Assembly (NCBI GenBank): GCA_000434115.1
Contig: FR894025.1
Coordinates: forward strand, 1-44,051
Source: Roseburia sp. CAG:309
GTDB lineage: Bacteria; Bacillota; Clostridia; Lachnospirales; Lachnospiraceae
Length of the DNA stretch: 44,051 nt
Reading direction: 5' to 3'
This document shows positions 23,195 to 31,204 of this stretch, one piece after another (within the stretch, counting starts at the first letter, position 1; every line of letters begins with the position of its first letter). Position numbers and translations under genes: made by a program. Below the pieces are notes generated by a model that was not told where the DNA came from, ran no database searches, and worked only from the letters and a program-made list of their open reading frames with translations.

Positions 23195-24298
23195 ATGGCA
23201 GGATCGACATGGGGCGAGATATTTCGCATTTCAACATGGGGCGAATCGCATGGAAAAGGACTTGGTGTAGTAGTGGACGGATGTCCTGCGGGACTTGCGC
23301 TTACGGAGGAAGAAATACAGAAATATCTGGATAAGAGAAAACCCGGTGAGACAAGATATTCGACACCGCGCAAAGAAGGGGATAAGGTGGAAATCCTGTC
23401 CGGAGTATTTGAGGGGAAAACGACAGGAACCCCGATTTCACTTATGGTTTTCAATACTTCGCAAAAATCCAAAGATTATTCTGAAATTGCCAAAATTTAC
23501 CGGCCTGGGCATGCGGATTATACATTTGACCAAAAATATGGATTCCGCGATTACCGTGGCGGCGGAAGATCATCCGGAAGAGAAACGATCGGACGTGTGG
23601 CAGCGGGAGCCATTGCGATGAAAATATTGGAGCAGATGGGAATCGAAGTGCACGCGTATGTTACGCAGATTGGCGATATTCAGATTGATCCGGCAAAGAT
23701 GAACTATGAAAATATAGAGAAAAGTCCACTGCGTATGCCCGATCTGGAGGCCTCTGAACGGGCAGAAGAATTTTTGGAAAAGCAGATGCAGGAAAAGAAT
23801 TCAGCAGGCGGGATTATCGAATGCGTTGTAAAAGGAGTGCCAGCGGGTGTGGGAGAACCGGTATTTGGAAAATTGGATGCGGCACTTGCGCAGGCAGTGA
23901 TGTCGATCGGAGCAGTCAAGGGCGTGGAGATCGGAGATGGATTTCAGGCAGCGGCGGCAACCGGAAAGACAAATAACGATGCTTTTTGCGTGGACGAAAA
24001 TGGAACCATTGGCAAAGAGACCAATCACGCGGGGGGGATATTGGGAGGAATGAGCGACGGAAGTGATATCGTGCTGCGTGCGGCATTTAAACCGACGCCG
24101 TCCATTTTTTCAGAGCAAAAGACAGTGACGACGGAAGGAGACGCTGTCTCGGTTGAGATCAAGGGCCGCCACGATCCGATCATTGTGCCGCGTGCGGTTG
24201 TGGTAGTGGAAGCGATGACAGCGATGACGATTCTGGATAAAATGTTTGTCGGTATGACCTCGCGCCTTGACCGCATTGTGGAATTTTACCGCCGGTAA
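23195..24298 (+). CDS. aroC: Chorismate synthase
   Basis: FMN-dependent lyase converting EPSP to chorismate, last step of the shikimate pathway. 367 aa. Signatures are STWGESHGKGLGVVVDGCPAG, RPGHADYTFDQKYGFRDYRGGGRSSGRET, and AFCVDENGTIGKETNHAGGILGGMSDG; the C-terminus has GRHDPIIVPRAVVVVEAM. The ATG at 23195 lies just after AAAGGAG; an in-frame ATG at 23159 has no ribosome site. It is divergent from the CheX/CheY operon. I see no clean promoter in the short spacer. No other aro genes are nearby. Confidence 0.96.
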   Translation: MAGSTWGEIFRISTWGESHGKGLGVVVDGCPAGLALTEEEIQKYLDKRKPGETRYSTPRKEGDKVEILSGVFEGKTTGTPISLMVFNTSQKSKDYSEIAKIYRPGHADYTFDQKYGFRDYRGGGRSSGRETIGRVAAGAIAMKILEQMGIEVHAYVTQIGDIQIDPAKMNYENIEKSPLRMPDLEASERAEEFLEKQMQEKNSAGGIIECVVKGVPAGVGEPVFGKLDAALAQAVMSIGAVKGVEIGDGFQAAAATGKTNNDAFCVDENGTIGKETNHAGGILGGMSDGSDIVLRAAFKPTPSIFSEQKTVTTEGDAVSVEIKGRHDPIIVPRAVVVVEAMTAMTILDKMFVGMTSRLDRIVEFYRR

Positions 24299-24359
24299 TG
24301 CGGCACGCATTGGAAATTTTCTTCATAGGATAAAATAAAGCCCAAAAGGGGAAACGGTT

Positions 24360-24482
24360 ATGAAGGAAAATAGCAGGGAAAAGGAACAGAGCGAATACAT
24401 TGAAGACGAAACGACCATTTATGAAGTGGATCTTGAATGCTTGAAAGGACGCTGTTCTTCCGAAGATCAGGAAAGAGAATAA
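24360..24482 (+). CDS. Small acidic protein, 40 aa
   Basis: Short gene of unknown function. ATG 24360 lies 8 nt after an AAAGGGGA ribosome site and the frame closes at TAA 24480-24482, right before a terminator. The product is strongly charged with a central hydrophobic stretch (ETTIYEVDLECLKGRCS, two Cys five residues apart). The clear ribosome site and the terminator immediately after the stop argue that it is real. It follows aroC by 61 nt and may be co-transcribed. I do not recognise the family. Confidence 0.6.
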   Translation: MKENSREKEQSEYIEDETTIYEVDLECLKGRCSSEDQERE

Positions 24483-24487
24483 AAGAG

Positions 24488-24522
24488 AAGAGGTGCCGCA
24501 GAGAATGCGACACCTCTTTTAG
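24488..24522. terminator. Terminator between the 40-aa gene and the Cys-rich gene
   Basis: AAGAGGTG pairs with CACCTCTT, extended by CGC/GCG inside, with T4 on the plus strand and an A-rich flank for the convergent gene. Usable in both directions. Confidence 0.75.
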
Positions 24523-24535
24523 AGAGAAAAAAGAA

Positions 24536-24760
24536 TTAGCAGAAACCACCGAATCCGCCGAAACCGTTATTGCCACCGCAGCAGCAGAGCAAAAGCAGGA
24601 TCCAGATAATGCAGCTACAGTCACTGCCGTTGCCGAATCCGTTGTTTCCTCCACAGCAGGATGTCAAGAGAAGGATGATGATGATCCATGTGCAGCAGCT
24701 GTTGTTTCCTTCATTGCAGGAGCATCCGCCGCCACAGTTTGTTGCTGATAAATCACTCAT
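24536..24760 (-). CDS. Cys/Gly-rich hydrophobic small protein, probably spore-associated
   Basis: 74-aa protein with an internal duplication: a very hydrophobic stretch plus CCGGNNGFG occurs twice (IIIILLLTSCCGGNNGFGNG and ILLLLCCCGGNNGFGGFG). It has about 12 Cys. Such proteins occur in Clostridia under labels like high-cysteine chorion-class protein; their function is not known. ATG 24760 follows AGGAGG 10 nt upstream on the minus strand. The upstream region matches a sigma K-type promoter, which would place it in late mother-cell sporulation as a coat or crust component; that is inference. Confidence 0.7.
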   Translation of the reverse strand: MSDLSATNCGGGCSCNEGNNSCCTWIIIILLLTSCCGGNNGFGNGSDCSCIIWILLLLCCCGGNNGFGGFGGFC

Positions 24761-24792
24761 GTTAGGTGCCTCCTAAATTGTTTTACAGTATC

Positions 24793-24818
24793 ATTTTATG
24801 TAGGAGGGCTTGCCTTGT
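24793..24818 (-). promoter_or_regulatory. Sigma K-like promoter of the Cys-rich gene
   Basis: On the minus strand AC (24818-24817), 16 nt, CATAAAAT (24800-24793), fitting the Bacillus sigma K pattern AC-N16-CATANNNT. It overlaps the divergent housekeeping promoter. The short motif makes chance agreement possible. Confidence 0.4.
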
Positions 24819-24838
24819 TACCAAAAATTTGATATAAT
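24810..24838 (+). promoter_or_regulatory. SigA-type promoter of the GH3-like lipoprotein
   Basis: TTGCCT (24810-24815), 17 nt, TATAAT (24833-24838), about 43 nt before ATG 24881. Confidence 0.65.
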
Positions 24839-24880
24839 ACATGCGGGTACGTAGTTTTATTGAAAACTGAGGAGAAGGAA

Positions 24881-26239
24881 ATGAAACGGATATTGAGTAT
24901 ATTTCTGGTATTGTGCCTGTGTATTACGATGTGTGGATGCAGTCTTCAGAAGAAAAAAGGGGCATCCGGCAGCACAGAAAATGCGTTGACCGAAGAGGAG
25001 GTTTTAAAGCAGGCCGGAAAAATCTTGAAAAAAATGACTCTGGATGAAAAAGTGGGTCAGATGATCCTCGTGGATCTCAATGAACTGTCAGAAGATGGAA
25101 AACCGGTTACCAAACTGACAAAAGAGATAAAAGAGAAACTGGAAAAAAATCACATTGGCGGCGTTTTGCTTGGAAATTCCAATGTAGAGAGTGTCGAGCA
25201 GATTCAAAAACTGACCGGGGATCTGCAATCCATCGAGGGGATCACACTCTATATCGGAACCGAGGAAGAAGGGGGAGGCACCCGTTCGATCGCGGTCAAT
25301 AACAAAGAGATTGATGGAACCGGATATGTGAGTCCGGCTGATATGGGAAAAAATATGTCGGAAGATCAGCTGGAGGATACCGGAGCAATGATCGCCAAAG
25401 AACTGAAAAATCTTGGCTTTAATCTCAATCTGGCACCTTGTGCTGATGTGTGGAAAGTGGAAAATGTTGGAAAAGTTTTCTGGGATGAAATTCGTAATCT
25501 TGCGATGCAGGAAGTCGGACCGGCACCTGTAGAGCCTAAGATAAAAAAGAAAATGTCAAAAAAGAAAGTGAAGAAGCTGAAACAGAAGTATGAAAAAGAG
25601 CGTGCTTCTTATGAGAAGAAAGTGCAGGCATACATTGACCGGTATACGGTGGATGATGCCAACCAGTCCTGTTTTTCTTCCGAGAAAGATATCGTCAGTA
25701 CGGCAGTAGAGGCGATGGTTACCGGAATGAAAAGTCAGGGGATCGCGACCGCAGTTAAAACATTTCCGGGGACAGCACCGGTGGCAAGATATCATCAGCT
25801 GATACCGTGCCAGATTACGACGGGCTTGTCTAAACTCCGTAGAGAAAACTTTTCGACATTTTCGTCTGCGATTGATGCAGGAACCAATATGATGATGGCG
25901 GGACATGTATGGCTGACAAAAATTGACAAAGACTTTCCGGCGTCCCTATCGTCGACGATTTTGTCGGATGTGGTTCGGAAAGAACTTGGTTTTGAAGGAG
26001 TTCTGTTTACCGAAGCATTGAATGTGCCAGTCATTACCAGTCAGTATTCGGCGGAAGAAGCAGAATTGAAAGCCGTCATTGCCGGAGCAGATATGCTGTA
26101 TAACCCGGTAAATGTGGAAGAGGCAGTATTCCATGTATCACGCGCTGTCATGTTTGGCGATATTGATGAAAAACAGGTCGATCAGGCGGTGCTTCGTATT
26201 CTTCAGGATAAAATCCAGCAAGGGATTTATCATAAATAA
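24881..26239 (+). CDS. GH3/NagZ-like lipoprotein with degenerate catalytic motifs
   Basis: 452-aa predicted lipoprotein (lipobox MCGC, Cys20). The fold follows the glycoside hydrolase family 3 beta-N-acetylhexosaminidase pattern: KKMTLDEKVGQMILVD, HIGGVLLGNSN, KNLGFNLNLAPCADVW, GMKSQGIATAVKTFPGT and LGFEGVLFTEALNV. The key residues are altered. The family motif KHFPGHG reads KTFPGTA (His to Thr at 294), the Asp nucleophile position (TDDL/TDAL) is Glu378, and the usual substrate loop DQEGGRV reads EEEGGGT. A Lys/Glu-rich insertion lies at about residues 221-254. It may be inactive or have changed activity. ATG 24881 follows GGAGAAGG. Confidence 0.8.
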   Translation: MKRILSIFLVLCLCITMCGCSLQKKKGASGSTENALTEEEVLKQAGKILKKMTLDEKVGQMILVDLNELSEDGKPVTKLTKEIKEKLEKNHIGGVLLGNSNVESVEQIQKLTGDLQSIEGITLYIGTEEEGGGTRSIAVNNKEIDGTGYVSPADMGKNMSEDQLEDTGAMIAKELKNLGFNLNLAPCADVWKVENVGKVFWDEIRNLAMQEVGPAPVEPKIKKKMSKKKVKKLKQKYEKERASYEKKVQAYIDRYTVDDANQSCFSSEKDIVSTAVEAMVTGMKSQGIATAVKTFPGTAPVARYHQLIPCQITTGLSKLRRENFSTFSSAIDAGTNMMMAGHVWLTKIDKDFPASLSSTILSDVVRKELGFEGVLFTEALNVPVITSQYSAEEAELKAVIAGADMLYNPVNVEEAVFHVSRAVMFGDIDEKQVDQAVLRILQDKIQQGIYHK

Positions 26240-26281
26240 TAACCAATCAGTTACGCGAAAGCGGCAAAGGAGGACAAAAAA

Positions 26282-26995
26282 GTGGAAAAGAAAGAGATGC
26301 TCTATGAAGGAAAAGCAAAAAAAGTTTATGCAACAGATGTAGAAGACGTATATATTGTTGACTACAAAGATGATGCAACCGCATTTAATGGCGAGAAAAA
26401 AGGAACGATTGTTGGAAAAGGTGTGATCAACAACCGCATGACAAACTTCTTGTTCCAGAAATTGGAAAAAGCAGGCGTTCCTACTCATTTTGTAGAAGAA
26501 CTTAGTGATCGTGAAACCGCTGTTAAAAAAGTTAAAATTATCCCACTTGAGGTAATTGTCCGTAATACAGCAGCCGGAAGTTTTTCAAAACGCCTTGGCA
26601 TCGAGGAAGGAAAGAAACTTCTCTGCCCTACCTTGGAATTTAGTTACAAAGATGATGCGTTGGGAGATCCACTCATCAACGATTATTTTGCAAAAGCAAT
26701 CGGCATTGCAACACAGGAAGATATTGATACAATTACAAAATATGCCTTTATGGTAAATGATTTCCTTTGTGACTTCTTTAAAGACTGCGGTATCGAATTG
26801 ATCGACTTCAAGATTGAATTTGGTAAGACAAGTGATGGAACCATTATTCTGGCAGATGAAATTTCTCCGGATACTTGTCGTTTCTGGGATATTAAAACCA
26901 AAGAAAAATTGGATAAAGACCGTTTCCGCCGCGATCTTGGTGGCGTAGAAGACGCTTACAATGAAGTGGCAAAACGAATTGGTTTGACAAAATAA
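26282..26995 (+). CDS. purC: Phosphoribosylaminoimidazole-succinocarboxamide synthase
   Basis: SAICAR synthetase, 237 aa: joins CAIR and aspartate with ATP in purine synthesis. Opens EMLYEGKAKKVYAT, with FNGEKKGTIVGKGVINNRMT, the family signatures IPLEVIVRNTAAGSF and LIDFKIEFGKTSDGTIILADEISPD. GTG 26282 lies 9 nt after GGAGG; an ATG five codons in is too far from it. The gene is 43 nt after the GH3-like gene and 15 nt before purF, so purC-purF form a unit. Confidence 0.96.
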   Translation: MEKKEMLYEGKAKKVYATDVEDVYIVDYKDDATAFNGEKKGTIVGKGVINNRMTNFLFQKLEKAGVPTHFVEELSDRETAVKKVKIIPLEVIVRNTAAGSFSKRLGIEEGKKLLCPTLEFSYKDDALGDPLINDYFAKAIGIATQEDIDTITKYAFMVNDFLCDFFKDCGIELIDFKIEFGKTSDGTIILADEISPDTCRFWDIKTKEKLDKDRFRRDLGGVEDAYNEVAKRIGLTK

Positions 26996-27010
26996 GGAAA
27001 GGACAGGCAG

Positions 27011-28447
27011 ATGAATTCCGAGTACGAACAATATAAAATGGATGGACTTCACGAAGAATGTGGAGTATTTGGTATGTATGATCTGGATGGAGGGGATGTA
27101 GCCTCCTCCATCTATTATGGGTTATTTTCGTTACAGCATCGCGGGCAGGAGAGCTGTGGTATCGCCGTCAGTGATACCAATGGTCCGAAGCGTAAGGTCG
27201 ATGTTCAAAAAGGAATGGGGCTTGTCAATGAAGTATTTGACGAAGAGAACTTGTCAAAATTGAAAGGAAATATTGGAGTAGGCCATGTGCGCTATTCGAC
27301 AGCAGGGGCAAGCAACAGCCAGAATGTGCAGCCGCTTGTGCTGAATTATGTCAAAGGTACGCTCATGCTTGCTCACAATGGAAATCTGGTCAACGCACAC
27401 AAACTGCGTGAAGAGATGGAATATACCGGTGCGATCTTTCATACAACGATCGATACCGAAGTGATCGCGTATCTGATCGCGCGTGAGCGCCTGCATACGC
27501 CGACAGCAGAAGAGGCGGTAAAAAATGCGATGATGAAATTGCAGGGAGCGTATTCCATCATCATCTCAAGTCCGCGTAAACTGATCGGGGCAAGAGATCC
27601 TTATGGATTCCGTCCGTTAGTTATCGGAAAGCGTGACAACAGTTATATTCTGGCGTCCGAGACGTGTGCCTTGGATGCAGTCGATGCGGAATTTGTGCGG
27701 GATGTGAAACCGGGCGAGATCGTAATGCTTGATAAAGATGGAATCCAGTCGGATGAGACACTTTGTAATAAGCATTCGGCAAAATGTATCTTTGAATATA
27801 TTTATTTTGCAAGACCGGACAGTTATTTCGATGGTGTCAGTGTCTACAACAGTAGAATAATGGCGGGAAAAATTCTGGCGCAGATGCATCCGGCAGAAGC
27901 GGATATCGTAGTCGGTGTACCGGAATCCGGAAACGTCGCTGCAATGGGGTTTGCGCTGCAATCCGGAATCCCGTACGGAACGGCATTTATCAAAAACAGT
28001 TATGTCGGACGTACCTTTATCAAACCGAAGCAGTCCGCCAGAGAATCCAGCGTAAAGATCAAATTGAATGTATTAAAAGAAGTGGTTCGCGGCAAACGTG
28101 TCGTCATGGTCGATGATTCCATCGTGCGTGGTACGACAAGTGAGCGAATTGTCAAAATGTTAAAGAATGCCGGAGCCAAAGAGGTGCATGTGCGAATCAG
28201 TTCGCCGCCATTTTTGTATCCGTGCTATTTTGGAACCGATGTGCCAAGCTGTGACCAGCTGATCGCACACAACAATACGGTGGAGCAGATCTGCGACATG
28301 ATCGGTGCGGATTCCCTCGGTTATCTGGACGGAGAACGTCTGGATGAGTTGATTGAAGGGGATCACGGATACTGCGACGCCTGCTTTTCCGGGAACTATC
28401 CGGTGGAACCGCCGCAGGAAGACATTCGCGGTGAATATGAACAATAG
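27011..28447 (+). CDS. purF: Amidophosphoribosyltransferase
   Basis: First committed enzyme of purine synthesis, making phosphoribosylamine from PRPP and glutamine. 478 aa. A 16-residue propeptide ends at HEE before the catalytic Cys17 (CGVFG), which becomes the N-terminal nucleophile; the propeptide form usually carries an iron-sulfur cluster, as in Bacillus. Glutaminase motifs include QHRGQESCGIAVSD and GNIGVGHVRYST; the PRPP site is VVMVDDSIVRGTTS. Cysteines near the C-terminus (CYFGTDVPS, YCDACFSGNY) fit cluster ligands. The ribosome site GGAAAGGA precedes ATG 27011. A large folded spacer separates it from purB. Confidence 0.96.
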   Translation: MNSEYEQYKMDGLHEECGVFGMYDLDGGDVASSIYYGLFSLQHRGQESCGIAVSDTNGPKRKVDVQKGMGLVNEVFDEENLSKLKGNIGVGHVRYSTAGASNSQNVQPLVLNYVKGTLMLAHNGNLVNAHKLREEMEYTGAIFHTTIDTEVIAYLIARERLHTPTAEEAVKNAMMKLQGAYSIIISSPRKLIGARDPYGFRPLVIGKRDNSYILASETCALDAVDAEFVRDVKPGEIVMLDKDGIQSDETLCNKHSAKCIFEYIYFARPDSYFDGVSVYNSRIMAGKILAQMHPAEADIVVGVPESGNVAAMGFALQSGIPYGTAFIKNSYVGRTFIKPKQSARESSVKIKLNVLKEVVRGKRVVMVDDSIVRGTTSERIVKMLKNAGAKEVHVRISSPPFLYPCYFGTDVPSCDQLIAHNNTVEQICDMIGADSLGYLDGERLDELIEGDHGYCDACFSGNYPVEPPQEDIRGEYEQ

Positions 28448-28452
28448 AGGTT

Positions 28453-28557
28453 ACGATTCCGGGCTTGTGCGTGAAAGAGCAGCGAGTCGTCGTGCTTGCA
28501 CGAAAGAATTGCTGTTCTTTGGCGCACAGTTGCCCGAGTGGGCAAGCCCGGAATCGT
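28453..28557. other. Large folded element between purF and purB
   Basis: A 105-nt element closed by a perfect 15-bp stem: ACGATTCCGGGCTTG (28453-28467) with CAAGCCCGGAATCGT (28543-28557). Inside are TGCG...CGCA, AAAGAGCAGC (28474-28483) with GCTGTTCTTT (28511-28520), TCGTGC-TT-GCACGA (28490-28503), and GCCC-GAGT-GGGC (28532-28543). The last hairpin overlaps the right arm of the closing stem, so alternative folds exist. There is no T-run after it. It starts 6 nt after the purF stop. It resembles neither a purine riboswitch nor a simple terminator. Confidence 0.6.
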
Positions 28558-28604
28558 TGGCAACCCGGAGTTGCTAATAACATAAGTAAGAAAGGAACTA
28601 TATT

Positions 28605-30059
28605 ATGAGCACAGACAGATATACAAGTCCGTTGTCCGAACGTTATTCCAGTAAGGAAATGCAGTACATTTTCTCACAGGATATGAAGTTTTCCACATGG
28701 AGAAAATTGTGGATTGCTCTGGCAGAAACGGAAAAAGAATTGGGTCTGAAAGATGCCGATGGAAATCCGCGTATCACAGACGAGCAGATTGAAGAATTGA
28801 AATCTCACATCTATGATATCAATTACGATGTGGCAAAAGCCCGCGAAAAGGAAGTGCGTCACGATGTAATGAGCCATGTGTATGCGTATGGACAGCAGTG
28901 CCCGAAAGCCGCCGGGATCATTCATCTTGGTGCGACATCCTGTTATGTCGGAGATAACACAGACGTTATCATTATGACAGAAGGGTTGAAACTGGTTAAA
29001 AAGAAACTGGTCAATGTCATCGACGAACTTTCGAAATTCGCGATGAAATACAAAGATCTTCCAACACTTGCGTTTACGCATTTTCAGCCGGCACAGCCGA
29101 CGACTGTCGGAAAACGTGCGACACTCTGGATGCAGGAACTTGTGATGGATCTGGAAGATCTGGATCATGTTCTTTCTCATATGAAACTTCTTGGTTCCAA
29201 AGGAACAACAGGAACGCAGGCAAGTTTCCTTGAATTGTTTGAGGGCGACGAAGAGGCTTGTAAAAAAGCAGATAAAATGATCGCTGAAAAAATGGGATTT
29301 GATGCCTGCTTCCCGGTATCCGGACAGACGTATTCCCGTAAACTGGATACCCGTGTGTGCAATGTTCTTGCCGGAATTGCGGCAAGTGCTCATAAGTTCT
29401 CAAATGATATCCGCCTGCTTCAGCATTTGAAAGAAGTAGAGGAACCGTTTGAAAAGAGTCAGATCGGTTCTTCCGCAATGGCATACAAGAGAAATCCGAT
29501 GCGAAGTGAGCGTATCGCCTCTCTTTCCCGTTACGTGATGATCGATGTGCTGAATCCTGCCATCACTTCTGCCACACAGTGGTTTGAAAGAACACTGGAT
29601 GATTCTGCCAATAAACGTCTGAGCGTAGCCGAAGCATTTTTGACAATTGACGGTGTGCTCGATCTTTACCTTAATGTCGTAGACGGCTTGGTGGTTTACG
29701 AAAAAGTAATTACCAAACGTCTGATGTCAGAACTTCCGTTTATGGCAACCGAAAACATTATGATGGATGCCGTAAAAGCCGGCGGAAACCGTCAGGAACT
29801 GCACGAAAAGATACGTACGCTTTCGATGGAAGCGGGACGCAACGTCAAAGAGCGTGGTTTGGAAAACAATCTGCTTGAACTGATCGCAGCAGACGATGAA
29901 TTCCCAATGACGTTAGAAGAATTGCAAAAGACGATGGATCCAAGCAAGTACGTAGGCCGCGCGCCAAGTCAGGTGGTTGAATTTATGAACGATGTGATTC
30001 AGCCGATTCTGGATGAAAATAAAGAACTGCTTGGTGTAAAAGCAGAGATTAATGTATAA
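28605..30059 (+). CDS. purB: Adenylosuccinate lyase
   Basis: 484 aa; acts twice in purine synthesis, cleaving SAICAR to AICAR and adenylosuccinate to AMP, releasing fumarate. The fumarase/aspartase superfamily signature is SSAMAYKRNPMRSERI; other motifs are HDVMSHVYAYGQQCPKAAG, IHLGATSCYVGDNTD and FTHFQPAQPTTVGKR. Ribosome site AGAAAGGA precedes ATG 28605. The sequence right after its stop, in the same frame, codes for a fragment of an unrelated surface protein. Confidence 0.96.
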   Translation: MSTDRYTSPLSERYSSKEMQYIFSQDMKFSTWRKLWIALAETEKELGLKDADGNPRITDEQIEELKSHIYDINYDVAKAREKEVRHDVMSHVYAYGQQCPKAAGIIHLGATSCYVGDNTDVIIMTEGLKLVKKKLVNVIDELSKFAMKYKDLPTLAFTHFQPAQPTTVGKRATLWMQELVMDLEDLDHVLSHMKLLGSKGTTGTQASFLELFEGDEEACKKADKMIAEKMGFDACFPVSGQTYSRKLDTRVCNVLAGIAASAHKFSNDIRLLQHLKEVEEPFEKSQIGSSAMAYKRNPMRSERIASLSRYVMIDVLNPAITSATQWFERTLDDSANKRLSVAEAFLTIDGVLDLYLNVVDGLVVYEKVITKRLMSELPFMATENIMMDAVKAGGNRQELHEKIRTLSMEAGRNVKERGLENNLLELIAADDEFPMTLEELQKTMDPSKYVGRAPSQVVEFMNDVIQPILDENKELLGVKAEINV

Positions 30060-30492
30060 GGACAGCAAAATCCTTTGATATCCGCAGAAGATGGTGCTTA
30101 TGCTTGGGATGTTCCGGAAGGATTGTGGCAAGTCAGATGTGAGAAGGAGGGATATGAAGCAGCATGTTCGGAATGGCTTCAAGTTCCACCACCACAGCTT
30201 GGAATTAATATCCCGATGAAAAAAGAAAATGCTGATGTGAAACCGGAAGAAACTCAAAGTAAAAGCTACATGGAAAAAACTTACAAACGTTTTCGGCTAC
30301 CAGATTCAGTACGCGCCAAACAAAAAGTTCAAAAAAGCAAAGAGCAAAACAGTCAAGTCAAGCTCTGTTACGCTTAAGAAGCTGAAAAAGAAAAAGACCT
30401 ATTTTGTTCGAGTGAGGGCATATAAATTGGCGAACGGAAAGAAAGTGTATGGAAAATGGAGTAGTGTAAAAAAGGTTAAGATAAAGAAATAA
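30060..30492 (+). pseudogene. 3' remnant of a large cell-surface protein
   Basis: Begins directly after the purB stop, in the purB frame: QNPLISAEDGAYAWDVPEG, then KEGYEAACSEWLQVPPPQ, a segment type common near the C-termini of large repeat-rich Lachnospiraceae surface proteins. Around 30290 the homology jumps one frame to GYQIQYAPNKKFKKAK and TYFVRVRAYKLANGKKVYG, a fibronectin type III-like end closing at TAA 30490-30492. There is no start codon, no ribosome site and no signal peptide. A deletion or recombination after purB has left only the tail of the gene. Confidence 0.7.
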
Positions 30493-30503
30493 AAAGAGTC
30501 AGT

Positions 30504-30547
30504 ACAAAAGGGACTACCGCGTTTTAAACGCAGGCAGTTCCTTTTGT
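30504..30547. terminator. Hairpin between the surface-protein remnant and the SOD gene
   Basis: ACAAAAGGGACT (30504-30515) pairs with AGTTCCTTTTGT (30536-30547) with one G-T pair, plus GCG/CGC inside. It is convergent to both flanking transcripts; its right arm overlaps the last codons of the SOD gene. Confidence 0.6.
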
Positions 30548-31030
30548 GCTTGTGATCACGCCGCAGGCAATTTTTTTGCCGGAATTTCCGGACGGCCGGG
30601 TATGAAAATCGTCAGGATCGGAATGCACGATCACGGTAAGCCCAAGAACATCAGACACGGAAAAACGGGTTGTGATCATAGCGTACCATGCCATACCATT
30701 ATTTACAAAAAGTGGTGGCAGATCACCGGCGTGTAGTGGATGCGGGCAGTTGGTTGGATTGAAGTGAGTGCGTGCATCTGCAAAAGGATCCTCAGAATTT
30801 CCGCTGCAACGGAAACCTTCATGAATATGAAATCCGAGAACACGCTGGCAGCAGGAAGCGGATTCCATAGGAATCCCTTCGATGGAAACGGCGACGAGTG
30901 TTCCCTGCCCTAAGTCATAAAAGCGGATCTGTCCGCGGATACTTTCATATTTTTCAGAACCACATATATTAGCTATTGCCTGTGGGGATGAAGTGGACAA
31001 TATCCGTCCAATGCAATTTGAGTCATACAT
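30524..31030 (-). CDS. Cu/Zn superoxide dismutase family protein, no signal peptide
   Basis: 168-aa Cu/Zn SOD-fold protein. The metal ligands are in place: His68 and His70 (GFHIHEG), His89, His97 and His100 (CPHPLHAGD), Asp103, and His136 (VIVHSD). The disulfide Cys75 and Cys156 are present. The zinc loop is shorter than in classical SOD1, and the catalytic Arg before LACGVI is Lys (GNSGKKIACGV). Unlike most bacterial SodC it has no export signal, so it would be cytosolic. ATG 31030 is chosen with GGGAG 8 nt upstream; further upstream in-frame starts lack ribosome sites. Oxygen defence in an anaerobe is plausible, but enzymatic activity is unproven. Confidence 0.82.
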   Translation of the reverse strand: MYDSNCIGRILSTSSPQAIANICGSEKYESIRGQIRFYDLGQGTLVAVSIEGIPMESASCCQRVLGFHIHEGFRCSGNSEDPFADARTHFNPTNCPHPLHAGDLPPLFVNNGMAWYAMITTRFSVSDVLGLTVIVHSDPDDFHTRPSGNSGKKIACGVITSTKGTACV

Positions 31031-31204
31031 AATAAAAACTCCCATGTTTGAGTTAAGGTTCATTTCTAATAATATGCCGGCTGGAAGGAAAAAGTGTATG
31101 TAAAAATAAAGGGAAACAGAAAGCTCCAAAAACAAAAAATGAAACAAATTGAAATCAATTGCTTGATTATGAAAAAGAGAGAGAGGAGGCAATGGTTGAA
31201 AAAT

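Noticed and set aside
28453..28604. Purine riboswitch upstream of purB
   Set aside because: The conserved purine-aptamer core and loop sequences are not visible; the element is a long nested hairpin instead.
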